NCBI GenBank assembly: GCA_018266075.1
Contig: JAFEBB010000002.1
Location: 160,111 to 224,110, forward strand
Origin: Deltaproteobacteria bacterium
GTDB taxonomy: Bacteria; Myxococcota; Myxococcia; Myxococcales; SZAS-1
Reading direction: 5' to 3'
DNA: 64,000 nt
Shown here: in pieces, positions 54,384-63,292 of the stretch
How the letters are laid out: the number at the start of each line of letters is the position of its first letter
Numbering within the stretch: the stretch's first letter is position 1
Made by a program: the position numbers and the translations under genes
The notes under the pieces: generated by a model
The model's input: only the letters and a program-made list of their open reading frames with translations
Databases searched by the model: none
What the model was told of the DNA's origin: nothing

Positions 54384-56268
54384 GACCGAGGGCAACGTCA
54401 CCACCCAGCTGATCGAAGCGGCTCTCGAGCGCGCGCCACTCGGCATCTGCCTCTTCGACCCGCGTGGCGCGTTCCTGCACGCCAACGCGGCGGCCACCCG
54501 AATCCTGGGGATGTCCATCGAAGAGCTCCGCTCTGGCAAGCCCAGGGCCGACTGGAAGCTCACCCACTACAGCGGCCAGGCGATCCGGGTCACGAGCCTG
54601 CCCCATCACAAGGCGCTCGCCACGGGCGAGCCACAGTGCGCCGAGCTGCGTCTTGGCACCAACGGCCAGGAGCGAATCATCCTCGTCAGCGCCTTTCCGC
54701 TCCGGGGCCCCGACGGCTCGACGCTGGGCGTCGCCTCCTACTTCACCGAGGTCACCGAGGAGGAGCGGAGCAAGGAAGCGGCAGCGCGCGCCAACGCCAG
54801 CTTCAAGCAATTCGTGGAGCGAAGCCCAGATGCGATCGTGCTTCACCGGAACGGCAAGGTGCTCTTTGCGAACGAGGCCACGCTGCGCGGGCTCGGGTTC
54901 GAGAAGCAGGATGAGATCGTCGGGCGCTCCACCGCAGAGCTCACCCACCCCGACGACCGCGCTGCGGTGACGGCGCGCATCCGCGACATGATGGAGAAGG
55001 GCCACCCGGCCCCACTCCGCGAGGAGCGCTTCCTCGGCCGCGACGGGCGGGTGTTCGCGGCCGACACCTTTGCCATGCCCGTGGTCTACGACGGCCAGCT
55101 CGCCATCATGGCCATCGGCCACGATGCTTCGGAGCGCAAGCAGCTGCTGGAGGACCAGCGGTTGCTCCGAGCCGCGGCCCAACATCACGCCGCTGAGCTC
55201 CAGGCGATCCTCGACAACGTCACGAGCGGGGTGATCGTTTTCGACCTCACCGGGCGCATCACCCTGGCCAATCGCGCCACCGAAAGCGTCCTGGGTATCG
55301 AGCTGCCGCAGCTCGAAGACGAGCGCGTGGGCACCATCCTCGAGCGCATCAAGATGAGGGACCTCGAGGGCAACCCCGTGTCGTTCGCGCAGAGCCCGCT
55401 CCGGGCCGCGCTCCAGGGGCAGGTCCTCGAGAACGTCGTGATCCTCGCTCAGAACCCGCGGTCCGGACGCGATGTCTGGCTGAGCTTCAGCGCCGCGCCC
55501 ATCCGCGACGGCCCCGGTTCGGTGGTCGCGGCGGTGGCCATCATCCGCGACGTCACCCAGCTGGTGCATCTCGATCGGCTCAAGGACCAGTTCATCCGCA
55601 TCGTGGCTCACGAGCTGCGCACGCCGGTGGCCGTGATGAAGGTATCGGCCGAGATGGTCGGGCGGGTGCGCACGCCGGAGGCGAGGCAGCGGGGCATGGA
55701 GGGCATCAACCGCGGCGTGGAACGCATCGAGCGCGTCGTCGATGAGATGATCGATGCGCAACAGCTGATCATGGGTCGCATGGAGCTGCACCCGGAGCCC
55801 ATCGAGCTTCGGGAATTGCTCCAGTCGCGGGTGGCGAAGCTGGCGCTCTCCCACCCACGCCACCCGCTGCACGTCGTGGGTCCGCCGCTCCGGGTCCAGG
55901 GGGATCCCGAGCGGATCCGGCAGGTGGTGGATCGACTCCTCGACAACGCCGTCCGGTACTCGCCCGAGGGTGGCCCGGTCGACGTCTCGCTGGAACGCGC
56001 GGGCGCCAGCGCCGTGGTGTCCGTCGAGGACCATGGCGTGGGCATCCCGAAGGAAAGACAGGACCGGATCTTCCGCCGCTTCTTTCGCGCCCACGCGGGC
56101 ACCCGCGAAGACTACGGTGGACTTGGCCTGGGGCTCTCCATCTGCAGCGAGATCGTCGAGCGACACGGCGGTCGAATGTGGTTCGAGAGCGAGGAAGGCG
56201 TGGGCAGCAGTTTCCACTTCAGCTTGCCGATGGAGCACGAGGGCGAAGCAGCGGGGCACCGGGCGTGA
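54382..56268 (+). CDS. Soluble sensor histidine kinase with three PAS domains
   Basis: The 628-residue protein has PAS domains at about 8-120 (LERAPLGICLFDPRGAFLHAN), 140-255 (FVERSPDAIVLHRNGKVLFAN) and 285-395 (DNVTSGVIVFDLTGRITLAN), then HisKA with VAHELRTPVAVMK and HATPase with GGLGLGLSICSEIVERHGG. No membrane helix is present. The ATG at 54382 is chosen because coding character and the first PAS start there. There is no partner regulator beside it. Confidence 0.87.
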   Translation: MTEGNVTTQLIEAALERAPLGICLFDPRGAFLHANAAATRILGMSIEELRSGKPRADWKLTHYSGQAIRVTSLPHHKALATGEPQCAELRLGTNGQERIILVSAFPLRGPDGSTLGVASYFTEVTEEERSKEAAARANASFKQFVERSPDAIVLHRNGKVLFANEATLRGLGFEKQDEIVGRSTAELTHPDDRAAVTARIRDMMEKGHPAPLREERFLGRDGRVFAADTFAMPVVYDGQLAIMAIGHDASERKQLLEDQRLLRAAAQHHAAELQAILDNVTSGVIVFDLTGRITLANRATESVLGIELPQLEDERVGTILERIKMRDLEGNPVSFAQSPLRAALQGQVLENVVILAQNPRSGRDVWLSFSAAPIRDGPGSVVAAVAIIRDVTQLVHLDRLKDQFIRIVAHELRTPVAVMKVSAEMVGRVRTPEARQRGMEGINRGVERIERVVDEMIDAQQLIMGRMELHPEPIELRELLQSRVAKLALSHPRHPLHVVGPPLRVQGDPERIRQVVDRLLDNAVRYSPEGGPVDVSLERAGASAVVSVEDHGVGIPKERQDRIFRRFFRAHAGTREDYGGLGLGLSICSEIVERHGGRMWFESEEGVGSSFHFSLPMEHEGEAAGHRA

Positions 56269-56310
56269 GGGCCGTCCCGGCGGGCCGGAGCTCGCCTTCC
56301 ACGTCGGACG

Positions 56311-56985
56311 TCAGAACACGCCCGGCAGCAAGCGCCACCTCGTCCGGCTCGCGTACTCGGCATAGCCGGCCAGGTCATTCTTCAGCACGCGATCCTCGAT
56401 CGCCGTCCGAGTGATCAGGAGTGCCGCGCAGACAGCGGTGGGAACGAAGGCCCAGTACGAGTTCATCACCAGCGGGAACGCGAGCAGCGACAGGAGCATC
56501 CCGAGATAGCCGGGGTGTCGGAGGTAGCGGTACAGCCCGGTGTCGCACACGCGATGACCGCGCTCGGTCTGGACGCGCACGGTGCTCGAGAAGAACCGAT
56601 TCTGCCGCTTCGCCACGGCGAACAGCGTCTGCCCCGAGAGCATCAGGGCGACGCCGACAAGCGTGACCCACATCGGCACGCGGCCCGACCAACCGAACCG
56701 ACCCGAGTCGGCGCCAGCGACCACGAAGGTCACGAGGCTCACCAGGAGGTTCGCGCCCATCAGGCGCTTGTCCCAGGATTGCCCGGCGCCGGCATCCCGA
56801 GCCCGCTCCACCGTGAGGTCCGAGCCTTTGGGAAGGAGCGCCTGACTCAGCGTCGCTCCAACCAGCGCGAGCACCACGTAGAGCCAACCCTGCCAGTACG
56901 CGACCTTCCACGCGCCGAGGAACACGAAGCTCGCGAAGAGCAGGACGCCCGCGTAGCTCGCCGCGATGGCCTTGAGCTTCGTCAT
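56311..56985 (-). CDS. Isoprenylcysteine methyltransferase (ICMT)/NnrU-like membrane methyltransferase
   Basis: The 224-residue protein has five to six membrane helices and the C-terminal ICMT/PEMT signature: GLYRYLRHPGYLGMLLSLL and RTAIEDRVLKNDLAGYAEY followed by RTRWRLLPGVF. The Arg-His-Pro motif and the Glu of IED bind SAM in this fold. Bacterial members methylate small lipophilic or phospholipid substrates; the target is unknown. The ATG at 56985 starts at the first helix. Confidence 0.85.
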   Translation of the reverse strand: MTKLKAIAASYAGVLLFASFVFLGAWKVAYWQGWLYVVLALVGATLSQALLPKGSDLTVERARDAGAGQSWDKRLMGANLLVSLVTFVVAGADSGRFGWSGRVPMWVTLVGVALMLSGQTLFAVAKRQNRFFSSTVRVQTERGHRVCDTGLYRYLRHPGYLGMLLSLLAFPLVMNSYWAFVPTAVCAALLITRTAIEDRVLKNDLAGYAEYASRTRWRLLPGVF

Positions 56986-57568
56986 GGCGTCACGCCAACG
57001 GACGGCTCGCCCCCCGTCGGTACCGAGCGCGGCGACCCGATGCGCCACGAGCTCGGAGGAGCACCGGGCAATTTCAAGGGGCCCAGATCCGACGGTACCG
57101 CGCTCCATGAGCACGGGGAGCACTGGACTCTGCTTCTCGTGATTTCGCCCATTCGTGGCGACCTCACCCCGCGGAGCGACTTTAACATTGCGACGGCAAG
57201 CCTTCACGCGGGCCGATTCCCAAGCCATTTCGCCAATCATCTGCGTCGGGCAGTCGCGACCTGGTCGATGGCCGCGTGGGCCTCGCCCACTCACTCCGGG
57301 GCTCCGCGCCAGCGCGGAGGAGGCGCGAGGAGCGGTGATGCGCTCGAAGCAAATCGCGCATTCATCCCATCTCGCCCAGCGGCTTGAGCTGCTGATTCAC
57401 CAGCTCCATCTCGCGCTCTTGCGGATCTCCTCGGCGCACGTGCCGTGGAAGGTCGCGTGGGCGTCCTCGAGCACGTTCAGGTTTGAGACCGGAACGAATC
57501 GAAGTGCCCCACGAGCAGGTGGTGGTTCTCGCGGGGTGCTGGGTCATCTGGGCTCGAGACCGGAACCT
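56986..57568. other. Gene-poor 580-bp region with a decayed coding remnant
   Basis: No intact gene is visible. On the minus strand, about 57366-57480, two overlapping frames read NVLEDAHATFHGTCAEEIRK and then REMELVNQQLKPLGEMG to a stop at 57362, which would be one protein if one base were changed. Upstream at 57490-57600 a third frame reads RENHHLLVGHF. The whole suggests a pseudogene of 70 or more residues; its family is not recognised. Confidence 0.35.
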
Positions 57569-58450
57569 CTATTGTCTTGAGGATTTCCTCAGAACCTGAC
57601 GAAGGCGATAGCGCTCGTCCAAGACTGCCTTGATTGCGTGCCGACGATCGGGCCACACGTCCGTGAGGAGCACGCTGGAGCGATCGTGAGTCCATTCCGC
57701 GATCAATGAATGGCCGGCCTCGCGGATGCCGCGGAGGTCGTCAGGCTCGAACGTATGGACGTCCGAGCCGCGCCAGATCCGCAAGGCGGCGTCCCCAGCC
57801 TCGACTCGATAGCTCACCCCTCGCTCTTGCCAGGAGAGCCGGTCCCCCTCCTTGCCGGGGAGCAACTCCATGTCGGGAGGAATCGTCGGACCTGGTTCAC
57901 TGAGCAGGTTTCGAATCTTCATCTCCATCGCTGTCGCCTCCGATACGAAGATTCGCGCCACGATCACCACTTGCCAGCCTTGCACTTGCGCGACGATTCG
58001 TTCGGTGGCCAGCCAAATGGGTGGCGGTAGGTCGCCCCGGGCCATCCGCGGGCGAGCCTCCGTGACCAGCGACGTGACAGAAGCTGCAGGCACGAACTGT
58101 CGCCCGAGGTTGTGCGATCGCTTCCCGAAAACGAGGTACCCAGGAATCACACTGATCAATGTCTGTCGATCGATGTGAGAGCGAACGAGGTCCACGGCGA
58201 GCCCCGCGCCCAACGTGGCGACCCCGAGCACAGCAACGGCTGGCTTGAAGCTCGCGAGCCCGAGCAAGGTGGTCACGCCGCCAATGCTCGAGCCAAGGAA
58301 AGGAAGCTCCGAAGGGTCCACGCGAATCGAAAAGCCTCGGGCCTCGGATACGACGTCGAGCGGCGCGGGTTGTTTCCCACAAGCCATGCAGGGGCCTTTC
58401 GGCCGCTCGGGCACGAAGAGCGTCCGACAGCTGCGACAGCGAGCGAGCAT
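57569..58450 (-). CDS. Zinc-ribbon membrane protein, unknown function
   Basis: The 293-residue protein opens with a rubredoxin-like zinc ribbon (MLARCRSCRTLF, CMACG: two CxxC pairs), then a hydrophobic region of about two helices near residues 60-90 (GGVTTLLGLASFKPAVAVLGVATLGAG), and ends with a soluble beta-rich domain (RVEAGDAALRIWRGSD). The layout is like small membrane sensors in myxobacteria, but no family is recognised. It may be in an operon with nothing obvious upstream. Confidence 0.6.
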   Translation of the reverse strand: MLARCRSCRTLFVPERPKGPCMACGKQPAPLDVVSEARGFSIRVDPSELPFLGSSIGGVTTLLGLASFKPAVAVLGVATLGAGLAVDLVRSHIDRQTLISVIPGYLVFGKRSHNLGRQFVPAASVTSLVTEARPRMARGDLPPPIWLATERIVAQVQGWQVVIVARIFVSEATAMEMKIRNLLSEPGPTIPPDMELLPGKEGDRLSWQERGVSYRVEAGDAALRIWRGSDVHTFEPDDLRGIREAGHSLIAEWTHDRSSVLLTDVWPDRRHAIKAVLDERYRLRQVLRKSSRQ

Positions 58451-58667
58451 TCTTCAGTCTTCGCTGGGAAATCGGGTGGGAACCGGCGGCTTCGCACCTT
58501 GACCTGAACTCACGCGCATCATGATTTCCGATGCGCAGAAGATCCGAGTGGAATCTCACAGGGTGGATCCCAGCGACGGGTCGCGAGCACCAGGGCCACG
58601 CGAGGTGCAGCGCTGCGGACCGGCCTTCTCCGAGCTGCTCATCTACCCAACGGGCTCAGCCGCTGGC

Positions 58668-59483
58668 TCACCAGAATCCGGAGTCCGGTGGCAGCTCCGG
58701 GTCGTGGCACTTCTTGTACTTCTTGCCGCTCCCGCACCAGCAGGGGTCGTTACGCCCGGGCTTGGCCGTCGCTCTGGCCGGCTCGCCACGGCGTCGCCGC
58801 GCCAGGTCCATGGAAGCCCGAAAGGCGGCTGCGTCCGCGCGGACGGCCTCGAGCTTCCGTCGCTCGGAGGGCGTGAGCTCGCCGCCGAGCTCTTCCATCG
58901 CCGCGGTGAGCTCGACGATCTCGGAGTTGCCCATCGGCCCGGCGTTCGGCTCGTACTCGATGAGCTCGAGCTCCCTCCGGATGAGATCGATCGCGCGCGG
59001 ATCGTTGTAGTCGGCCAGCGCCATCGCTCCCAGCTCGGGCTCCCGAGCGAGCAGCTCGACGAGCACCGTGAAGATCCGCTCGTCCTGGACGCCGCTCGCG
59101 CCAAGCACCTCGCCCAACGCTCGCTGCCCGTCACCCGCGGTTGGCCAGCGCGTGAGGACATGCTCCACGACGGCGGGGCCGAGCTTCTTCAGGGCGTGGA
59201 TGGCCTCGTTGAAGATGATCCACATTGAGTCCGAGGCAATGACGATCTCGATGAGCGCCGGAATCGCCTCGACCACCTTCAGCTCGCCGGCGAGCGTGAC
59301 GGCGTGGGTGCCGCGGTCACCCAGGTGAGAGTCCTCGGCAGCGCGAATGGACTGGGCCTCGTGCTCCAGGAGCTCGGTGATCGCGGCGTGCGCGCTGGGG
59401 CCCATCGCCACCACGCGCTCCGAGATTTCGCCGGGGAGCTTCTCGGTGTCGGGGAGGAGGGCCTCGAGCTCGTCTGCCGTCAT
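58668..59483 (-). CDS. HEAT-like repeat protein with C-terminal SEC-C motif
   Basis: The 271-residue protein has helical-repeat character (for example ALIEIVIASDSMWIIFNEAIHALKKLG) and ends with the SEC-C zinc motif PGRNDPCWCGSGKKYKKCHD before the stop. SEC-C is found at the end of SecA and in small accessory proteins and binds zinc. The ATG at 59483 overlaps the upstream nucleotidyltransferase stop by 4 bp (ATGA), so the two are coupled. A duplicated, decayed copy of its 3' end lies at 52850. Confidence 0.8.
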   Translation of the reverse strand: MTADELEALLPDTEKLPGEISERVVAMGPSAHAAITELLEHEAQSIRAAEDSHLGDRGTHAVTLAGELKVVEAIPALIEIVIASDSMWIIFNEAIHALKKLGPAVVEHVLTRWPTAGDGQRALGEVLGASGVQDERIFTVLVELLAREPELGAMALADYNDPRAIDLIRRELELIEYEPNAGPMGNSEIVELTAAMEELGGELTPSERRKLEAVRADAAAFRASMDLARRRRGEPARATAKPGRNDPCWCGSGKKYKKCHDPELPPDSGFW

Positions 59484-60040
59484 CGTCGGAGTCCAGTCGT
59501 TTGGAGGAGCTCGTCCCATGCCGACCTCAGGCCGTCCAGCTCCAGCGCGCTCTCGATCTCCCGGATCATGGCGTCGATATAGCCAACGTCGAGGCTCTCT
59601 CGGCGCTCCACGAGTACGCCTTCGATGTCCTCGAGATCGCGCGGCCTGCCCGCGATGAGCTTGGTGATCACCAGATCCTCGGGGCTGATCACGGGCACCT
59701 CGACGCCCCCGAGTCGAACCGGCGTCGCCCGGTCCATGAACTGCGCTTCCAGCCCGGTTCCAGCCAGGACGAGGTCGATGGGAAAGCCACCCGCGGTGGT
59801 GAGCGGAACGACTCGGGAGCGCCGAGCCAACTCAACGGCGTTTGCCTCGCGGGCGCGAAGGCCGAGCGCCTTTGCCTCGCGGAGCAACTCCGCTATGCGC
59901 TCTGGGTCTGCCTCCATGGTCACGTCGACGTCGGCGGTCGTTCGCGCGCGGCCCCAGAGCACTGCCGCTTGCGCGCCGAACAGGTACCACCGGACCCGGA
60001 GCACCTGGGTCAGAGCCCCCAGCGTGCGCAGAGCGTCCAC
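59480..60040 (-). CDS. Nucleotidyltransferase (AbiEii/DUF1814-like or Ntox-type)
   Basis: The core has WYLFGAQAAVLWGRARTTADVDVTM with the DxD-type acidic pair (ADVDV) of a minimal nucleotidyltransferase, and later IDLVLAGTGLEAQFMDRA and SPEDLVITKLIAGRPRDLEDI, typical of AbiEii/MenT-like proteins. The GTG at 60040 with GGGGGC upstream gives 186 residues; an open extension to an ATG at 60193 is Ser/Arg-rich and probably not coding. An upstream short gene and a coupled SEC-C gene downstream give a three-gene set. Toxin-antitoxin or adaptor function is inferred. Confidence 0.7.
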   Translation of the reverse strand: MDALRTLGALTQVLRVRWYLFGAQAAVLWGRARTTADVDVTMEADPERIAELLREAKALGLRAREANAVELARRSRVVPLTTAGGFPIDLVLAGTGLEAQFMDRATPVRLGGVEVPVISPEDLVITKLIAGRPRDLEDIEGVLVERRESLDVGYIDAMIREIESALELDGLRSAWDELLQTTGLRR

Positions 60041-60287
60041 GGGAGCCCCCGCGGACGGCACGGAGGATGGCCGCGACCCGGACGTGCGTCGCGAGGTCTT
60101 CGCGCCGCTCGGCTTCGCCCGGCCACCCCGGCCGGACCGACTGGATCCACGCGCGGAGCTCGTCCGAGAGCCGGAGCGCTTCTTCGGCGCCATGTTGCTC
60201 CTTCCACGCGCGGTGGCCGCGGGCCTTGAGCGCGGCGATCTGGCGCCACGGGCGATGGACGTAGGCCCTGATGTCTTCCGGATTCAC
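59832..60287 (-). CDS. Small hypothetical protein preceding the nucleotidyltransferase (C-terminus unclear)
   Basis: An ATG at 60287 starts a coding-like helical protein: NPEDIRAYVHRPWRQIAALK, HGAEEALRLSDELRAWIQSV and GEAERREDLATHVRVAAIL. About residue 83 the reading frame turns Gly/Arg-rich and continues over the nucleotidyltransferase gene to 59832. A family of about 90 residues normally precedes such genes, so a one-base frameshift or an alternative end near 60045 is likely. Coordinates show the open frame. Confidence 0.45.
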   Translation of the reverse strand: MNPEDIRAYVHRPWRQIAALKARGHRAWKEQHGAEEALRLSDELRAWIQSVRPGWPGEAERREDLATHVRVAAILRAVRGGSRGRSAHAGGSDPGAPGPVVPVRRASGSALGPRANDRRRRRDHGGRPRAHSGVAPRGKGARPSRPRGKRR

Positions 60288-60647
60288 GTGGGGATCCTAG
60301 CAGCCGGTTCAGGACCTGCGCAGGGACCAGCACACTCTGTATCTGAGGAAGGCTTCGGGGCTCCGTGCCCGTGGCGTGTGGGAGAGGGCGACAGGCCACT
60401 CAGAGGGACCGCCCAGGCGGTGACGCGGGGCCCGCGGCGAGCAGCAGGGGAAGGAGTCCCAGGGCCATGACCACCGCACTGTGGAGAGGTTCTGTCGCCC
60501 TTCGCCCTGGCCCCGAACACATCGAAGCCACTCGAGCGAGCGGCCGCTCAGGGCGTGTCCTACTTGGCCGGTGGCGTTGTCGTCGGCTTGCGGCTCGGCG
60601 GATTACCAATCGACGGATTCGTCTTCTCGACAAAAGAGCCGTTGCAG
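60288..60647. other. 360-bp stretch without a convincing gene
   Basis: I see nothing that codes well in either direction. A short minus-strand piece near 60400-60470 reads MALGLLPLLLAAGPASP, like a signal or membrane segment, but it stops after 22 codons. The region lies between the nucleotidyltransferase set and the 3' end of a Cys-rich lipoprotein gene, and may hold their promoter and terminator. Confidence 0.4.
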
Positions 60648-61886
60648 CTACGGACAAACCGTGACGTCGAAGTTGCCGACGGTGGCCGCTCCTCCGCTGG
60701 AGAAGTCCACGTCGTAGGAGCCCACCAGGCTGGGGCTCGTGGCCTGGAGCTGGACGCTCCCCGAGACCGCGCTCTCATATCCAAAGGGGTTGCTGGCATC
60801 GGACCAGTACCTCACCCAGCCCCAGCTGCCCGAGCCCGGTGGCCAGGCGGCGGAGTACGTGCCGGGCTGGGCCGTGGAGACGCTGACCTCCAGGAGCTGC
60901 ATGGCGGGGAAGCTGCCCTGCAGCATGGAACAGGTGATGGCGTGGTCGGCGAGCAGCGCCGTCCCGCCGCCGGCGTCGTCGAGGTAGCCCAGCGCACCCT
61001 GCACCACGAAGGCGGGCGGACCGCCTTCGACCGACCCGGAGCCGTTGGTGCCGCCCGACGTGCCGGAGCCGGTGCCGGTCGAGCCGCCCGCGGTGGAGAG
61101 CGACCCACCGGTGCTGGTCCCGGTCGTTCCCGTCACGCCGCTGGTCCCGGTGCTCGCGACGCCCGTGGTCCCGGTCGTCGTGCCACCGAGGGTGGTGGCG
61201 CCGGGGCAGCTCGCCGGGAAGCAGAGGTTCGAGTGGATCGCCGCCGGCCCCGGGAGGCATGAGTCGCCCGCTCGGCAATCGGCGTCGCTGGAGCAAAGGC
61301 TCCCGCTGCAGAAGCTCCCGCTCGCGGTGCTCTCGCAGACCCCGCCGCCGCAGTCTGCGTCGGAGGCGCACGGCTGGCACTCCTGACAGCTCGAGCCCAC
61401 GGGCATGCAGAAGCTGCCCACCGCCTGGCCTCCGGGCGCGGTGATCGGCTGGCACCGATCGCCCGCGCGGCAATCGGCGTTCGAGCTGCAGCCGGGCCCG
61501 GTGCAATACGGGCTGAAGCACACCCCACTGGCGCACGCCGCGTTCGAGCTGCACGAGGCGCACTCGCTGCCCGGACCTCCAGCGCCGGTCGACCCGGAGC
61601 TGCTCGTCGCGCCCGCCGTGGTGCCGGCCGTCGATGACGCGCCGGTTCCGTTGGTGCCACCGGGCGCAGTGCATTGCCCGAGCGCGTTGCAGCCCTGCGT
61701 CGACTCGCACGCGACGCACGAGGCGCCACCTCGACCACAGCTCTGGGCTTCGCTCCCTGCCTGGCACACGCCGGCGGCGTCGTAGCACCCGGTGCAGGTG
61801 TTCGGGCTGCGGGGGGAGCTGCACCCGGAGAGCAGCGCTCCCGTGGCTGCGAGCCAAAGGGCCAAGGTGGGGGCTTCGAGCTTCAT
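60648..61886 (-). CDS. Cys-rich stalked lipoprotein with C-terminal beta domain
   Basis: The 412-residue protein has a signal with lipobox LLSGC (Cys22), Cys-rich modules (CTGCYDAAGVC, ECASCSSNAACASGVC, CSSDADCRAGDSC and so on), Ser/Thr/Gly stalks, and a C-terminal domain without Cys-rich repeats (about 295-412) that looks beta-sandwich-like (GSVQLQATSPSLVGSYDVDF). It is expected to be exposed on the cell surface. Function unknown. It is one of at least four such proteins in the window. Confidence 0.75.
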   Translation of the reverse strand: MKLEAPTLALWLAATGALLSGCSSPRSPNTCTGCYDAAGVCQAGSEAQSCGRGGASCVACESTQGCNALGQCTAPGGTNGTGASSTAGTTAGATSSSGSTGAGGPGSECASCSSNAACASGVCFSPYCTGPGCSSNADCRAGDRCQPITAPGGQAVGSFCMPVGSSCQECQPCASDADCGGGVCESTASGSFCSGSLCSSDADCRAGDSCLPGPAAIHSNLCFPASCPGATTLGGTTTGTTGVASTGTSGVTGTTGTSTGGSLSTAGGSTGTGSGTSGGTNGSGSVEGGPPAFVVQGALGYLDDAGGGTALLADHAITCSMLQGSFPAMQLLEVSVSTAQPGTYSAAWPPGSGSWGWVRYWSDASNPFGYESAVSGSVQLQATSPSLVGSYDVDFSSGGAATVGNFDVTVCP

Positions 61887-62068
61887 CGCAGATCACCGCA
61901 AGGTGGGCGCGGAATCATGCCCGAACTGCGTCGCACCCGCCCATTCCTGCGGTTCTGGGGGGAGCCCCTCGGGCGCAGCGGCCTCATCCAGCCGCGTCCT
62001 CGCTCCCTTTTCGTCCTCTCGGACTGGCTCACCTCGCCGAGCCGCCGGACCCGCGCCCACCCGCTCCA

Positions 62069-63292
62069 TCAGGACCGGTCTTCGTGGACCGACAGCTCCT
62101 TCAACCGGCGTTGCAAGAAGCGGCGTTCCGGCTCGTGGCGGGCAAGCCCTTCGGCCCGCCGGTAGGCCCGCGCGGCGTCGTCGCGCCGACCGAGCTGGCG
62201 CAACAGCTCGGCTCGGGCGGCGTGGAACAGGTGGTAGCCGTCGAGGTCGCGGACCAACGGATCGAGGCGCGCGAGGCCGGCCGCTGCGCCGTCCACCATG
62301 GACACCGCGACCGCATGGTTCAGCGCCACCACGGGCGAGGGATGCTCGTGGCGCAGCAACTCGTAGAGCTTCACGATCTGCGGCCAGTCCGTCTGCGAGG
62401 CGGTGGGCGCCTCGGCGTGCACCGCGGCAATGGCGGCCTCGAGAGACCAGCTCGACGGCGGCGCGCGTCGCAGTGCGCCCTCCACCAGCGCGATACCCTC
62501 CGCGATCTGGGCGCGGTCCCAGGTGCTGCGGTCCTGGTCCTCGAGCAGCACCACGTCGCCGTTTCGGTCCTGGCGCGCGTCCCGACGGGAGTCATGCAGC
62601 AACATCAGCGCGAGGAGCGCGTCGAGCTCCGGCGAGGGTTGCAACAGGGCACGAAGCAGGCGGGCCAGTCGTATCGCCTCGGCGCAGAGCCCGCGGCGGA
62701 TGCTCGTGTCGTCATGCGCGGCCGCGTAGCCCTCATTGAACACCAGGTACACCACGGACATGACCGACTGCAGCCGCTCGGGCAGCTCGTTCGGCTCGGG
62801 CACGGCGTACGGGATCGCGGCTTCGCGAATCTTGGACTTCGCGCGCACCAGGCGCTGGGCCATGGTGGTGGGCGGCACCAGGAACGCGTGCGCGACCTCC
62901 TCGGTGGAGAGCCCGCACAAGGTGCGCAGGGTCAGCGCCACGTGCGCCTCAGGCGACAGCGCCGGATGGCAGCAGGTGAAGATGAGGCGCAGCCGCTCGT
63001 CGGGCACGCCCTCCTCATTCTCGAACGGCACCGCCGACTCGGCCGGCGGTTGCTCGGCGAGCTTCTGTTCCAGTCGGGCGCGCCGGCGCACGCGGTCGAT
63101 CGCCTTGTGGCGGGCGGTGCCATACAGCCAGCCCAGCGGGTTGCGCGGCGCAGAGACCGACCATGCGGCGACGGCCTCGGCGAACGCCTCCTGGAGGCAC
63201 TCCTCGGCGAGGTCGAAGTCGCCGAGCGCCCGGATCAGCGCCGCGAGCAGGCGCCCCCACTGCTCGCGGGCGATTTGCTCCAGGACGGTCAC
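62069..63292 (-). CDS. ECF42-type RNA polymerase sigma factor
   Basis: The 407-residue protein has sigma regions 2 and 4 (LAEECLQEAFAEAV and WLYGTARHKAIDRVRRR, then LSTEEVAHAFLVPPTTMAQRLVRAKSKI) followed by a long C-terminal tetratricopeptide-like domain (about 200-407). This layout is that of the ECF42 group, normally found next to a YCII/DGPF protein. Here the preceding YCII gene overlaps it (GTG at 63292 within the stop of that gene), so they are coupled. The C-terminal domain may be regulatory; a zinc-finger anti-sigma is not usual in this group. Confidence 0.88.
   Translation of the reverse strand: MTVLEQIAREQWGRLLAALIRALGDFDLAEECLQEAFAEAVAAWSVSAPRNPLGWLYGTARHKAIDRVRRRARLEQKLAEQPPAESAVPFENEEGVPDERLRLIFTCCHPALSPEAHVALTLRTLCGLSTEEVAHAFLVPPTTMAQRLVRAKSKIREAAIPYAVPEPNELPERLQSVMSVVYLVFNEGYAAAHDDTSIRRGLCAEAIRLARLLRALLQPSPELDALLALMLLHDSRRDARQDRNGDVVLLEDQDRSTWDRAQIAEGIALVEGALRRAPPSSWSLEAAIAAVHAEAPTASQTDWPQIVKLYELLRHEHPSPVVALNHAVAVSMVDGAAAGLARLDPLVRDLDGYHLFHAARAELLRQLGRRDDAARAYRRAEGLARHEPERRFLQRRLKELSVHEDRS

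Noticed and set aside
58705..58720. TGGCACTTCTTGTACT resembling a sigma-54 promoter
   Set aside because: It lacks the invariant GC of the -12 element at the right distance and lies inside the coding end of the SEC-C gene; the same string occurs in its duplicated fragment.
59480..60193. Longer nucleotidyltransferase start at the ATG at 60193
   Set aside because: The extra 51 residues are Ser/Arg/Lys-rich and overlap a better coding frame; the GTG at 60040 has a ribosome-site-like sequence and fits the domain start.
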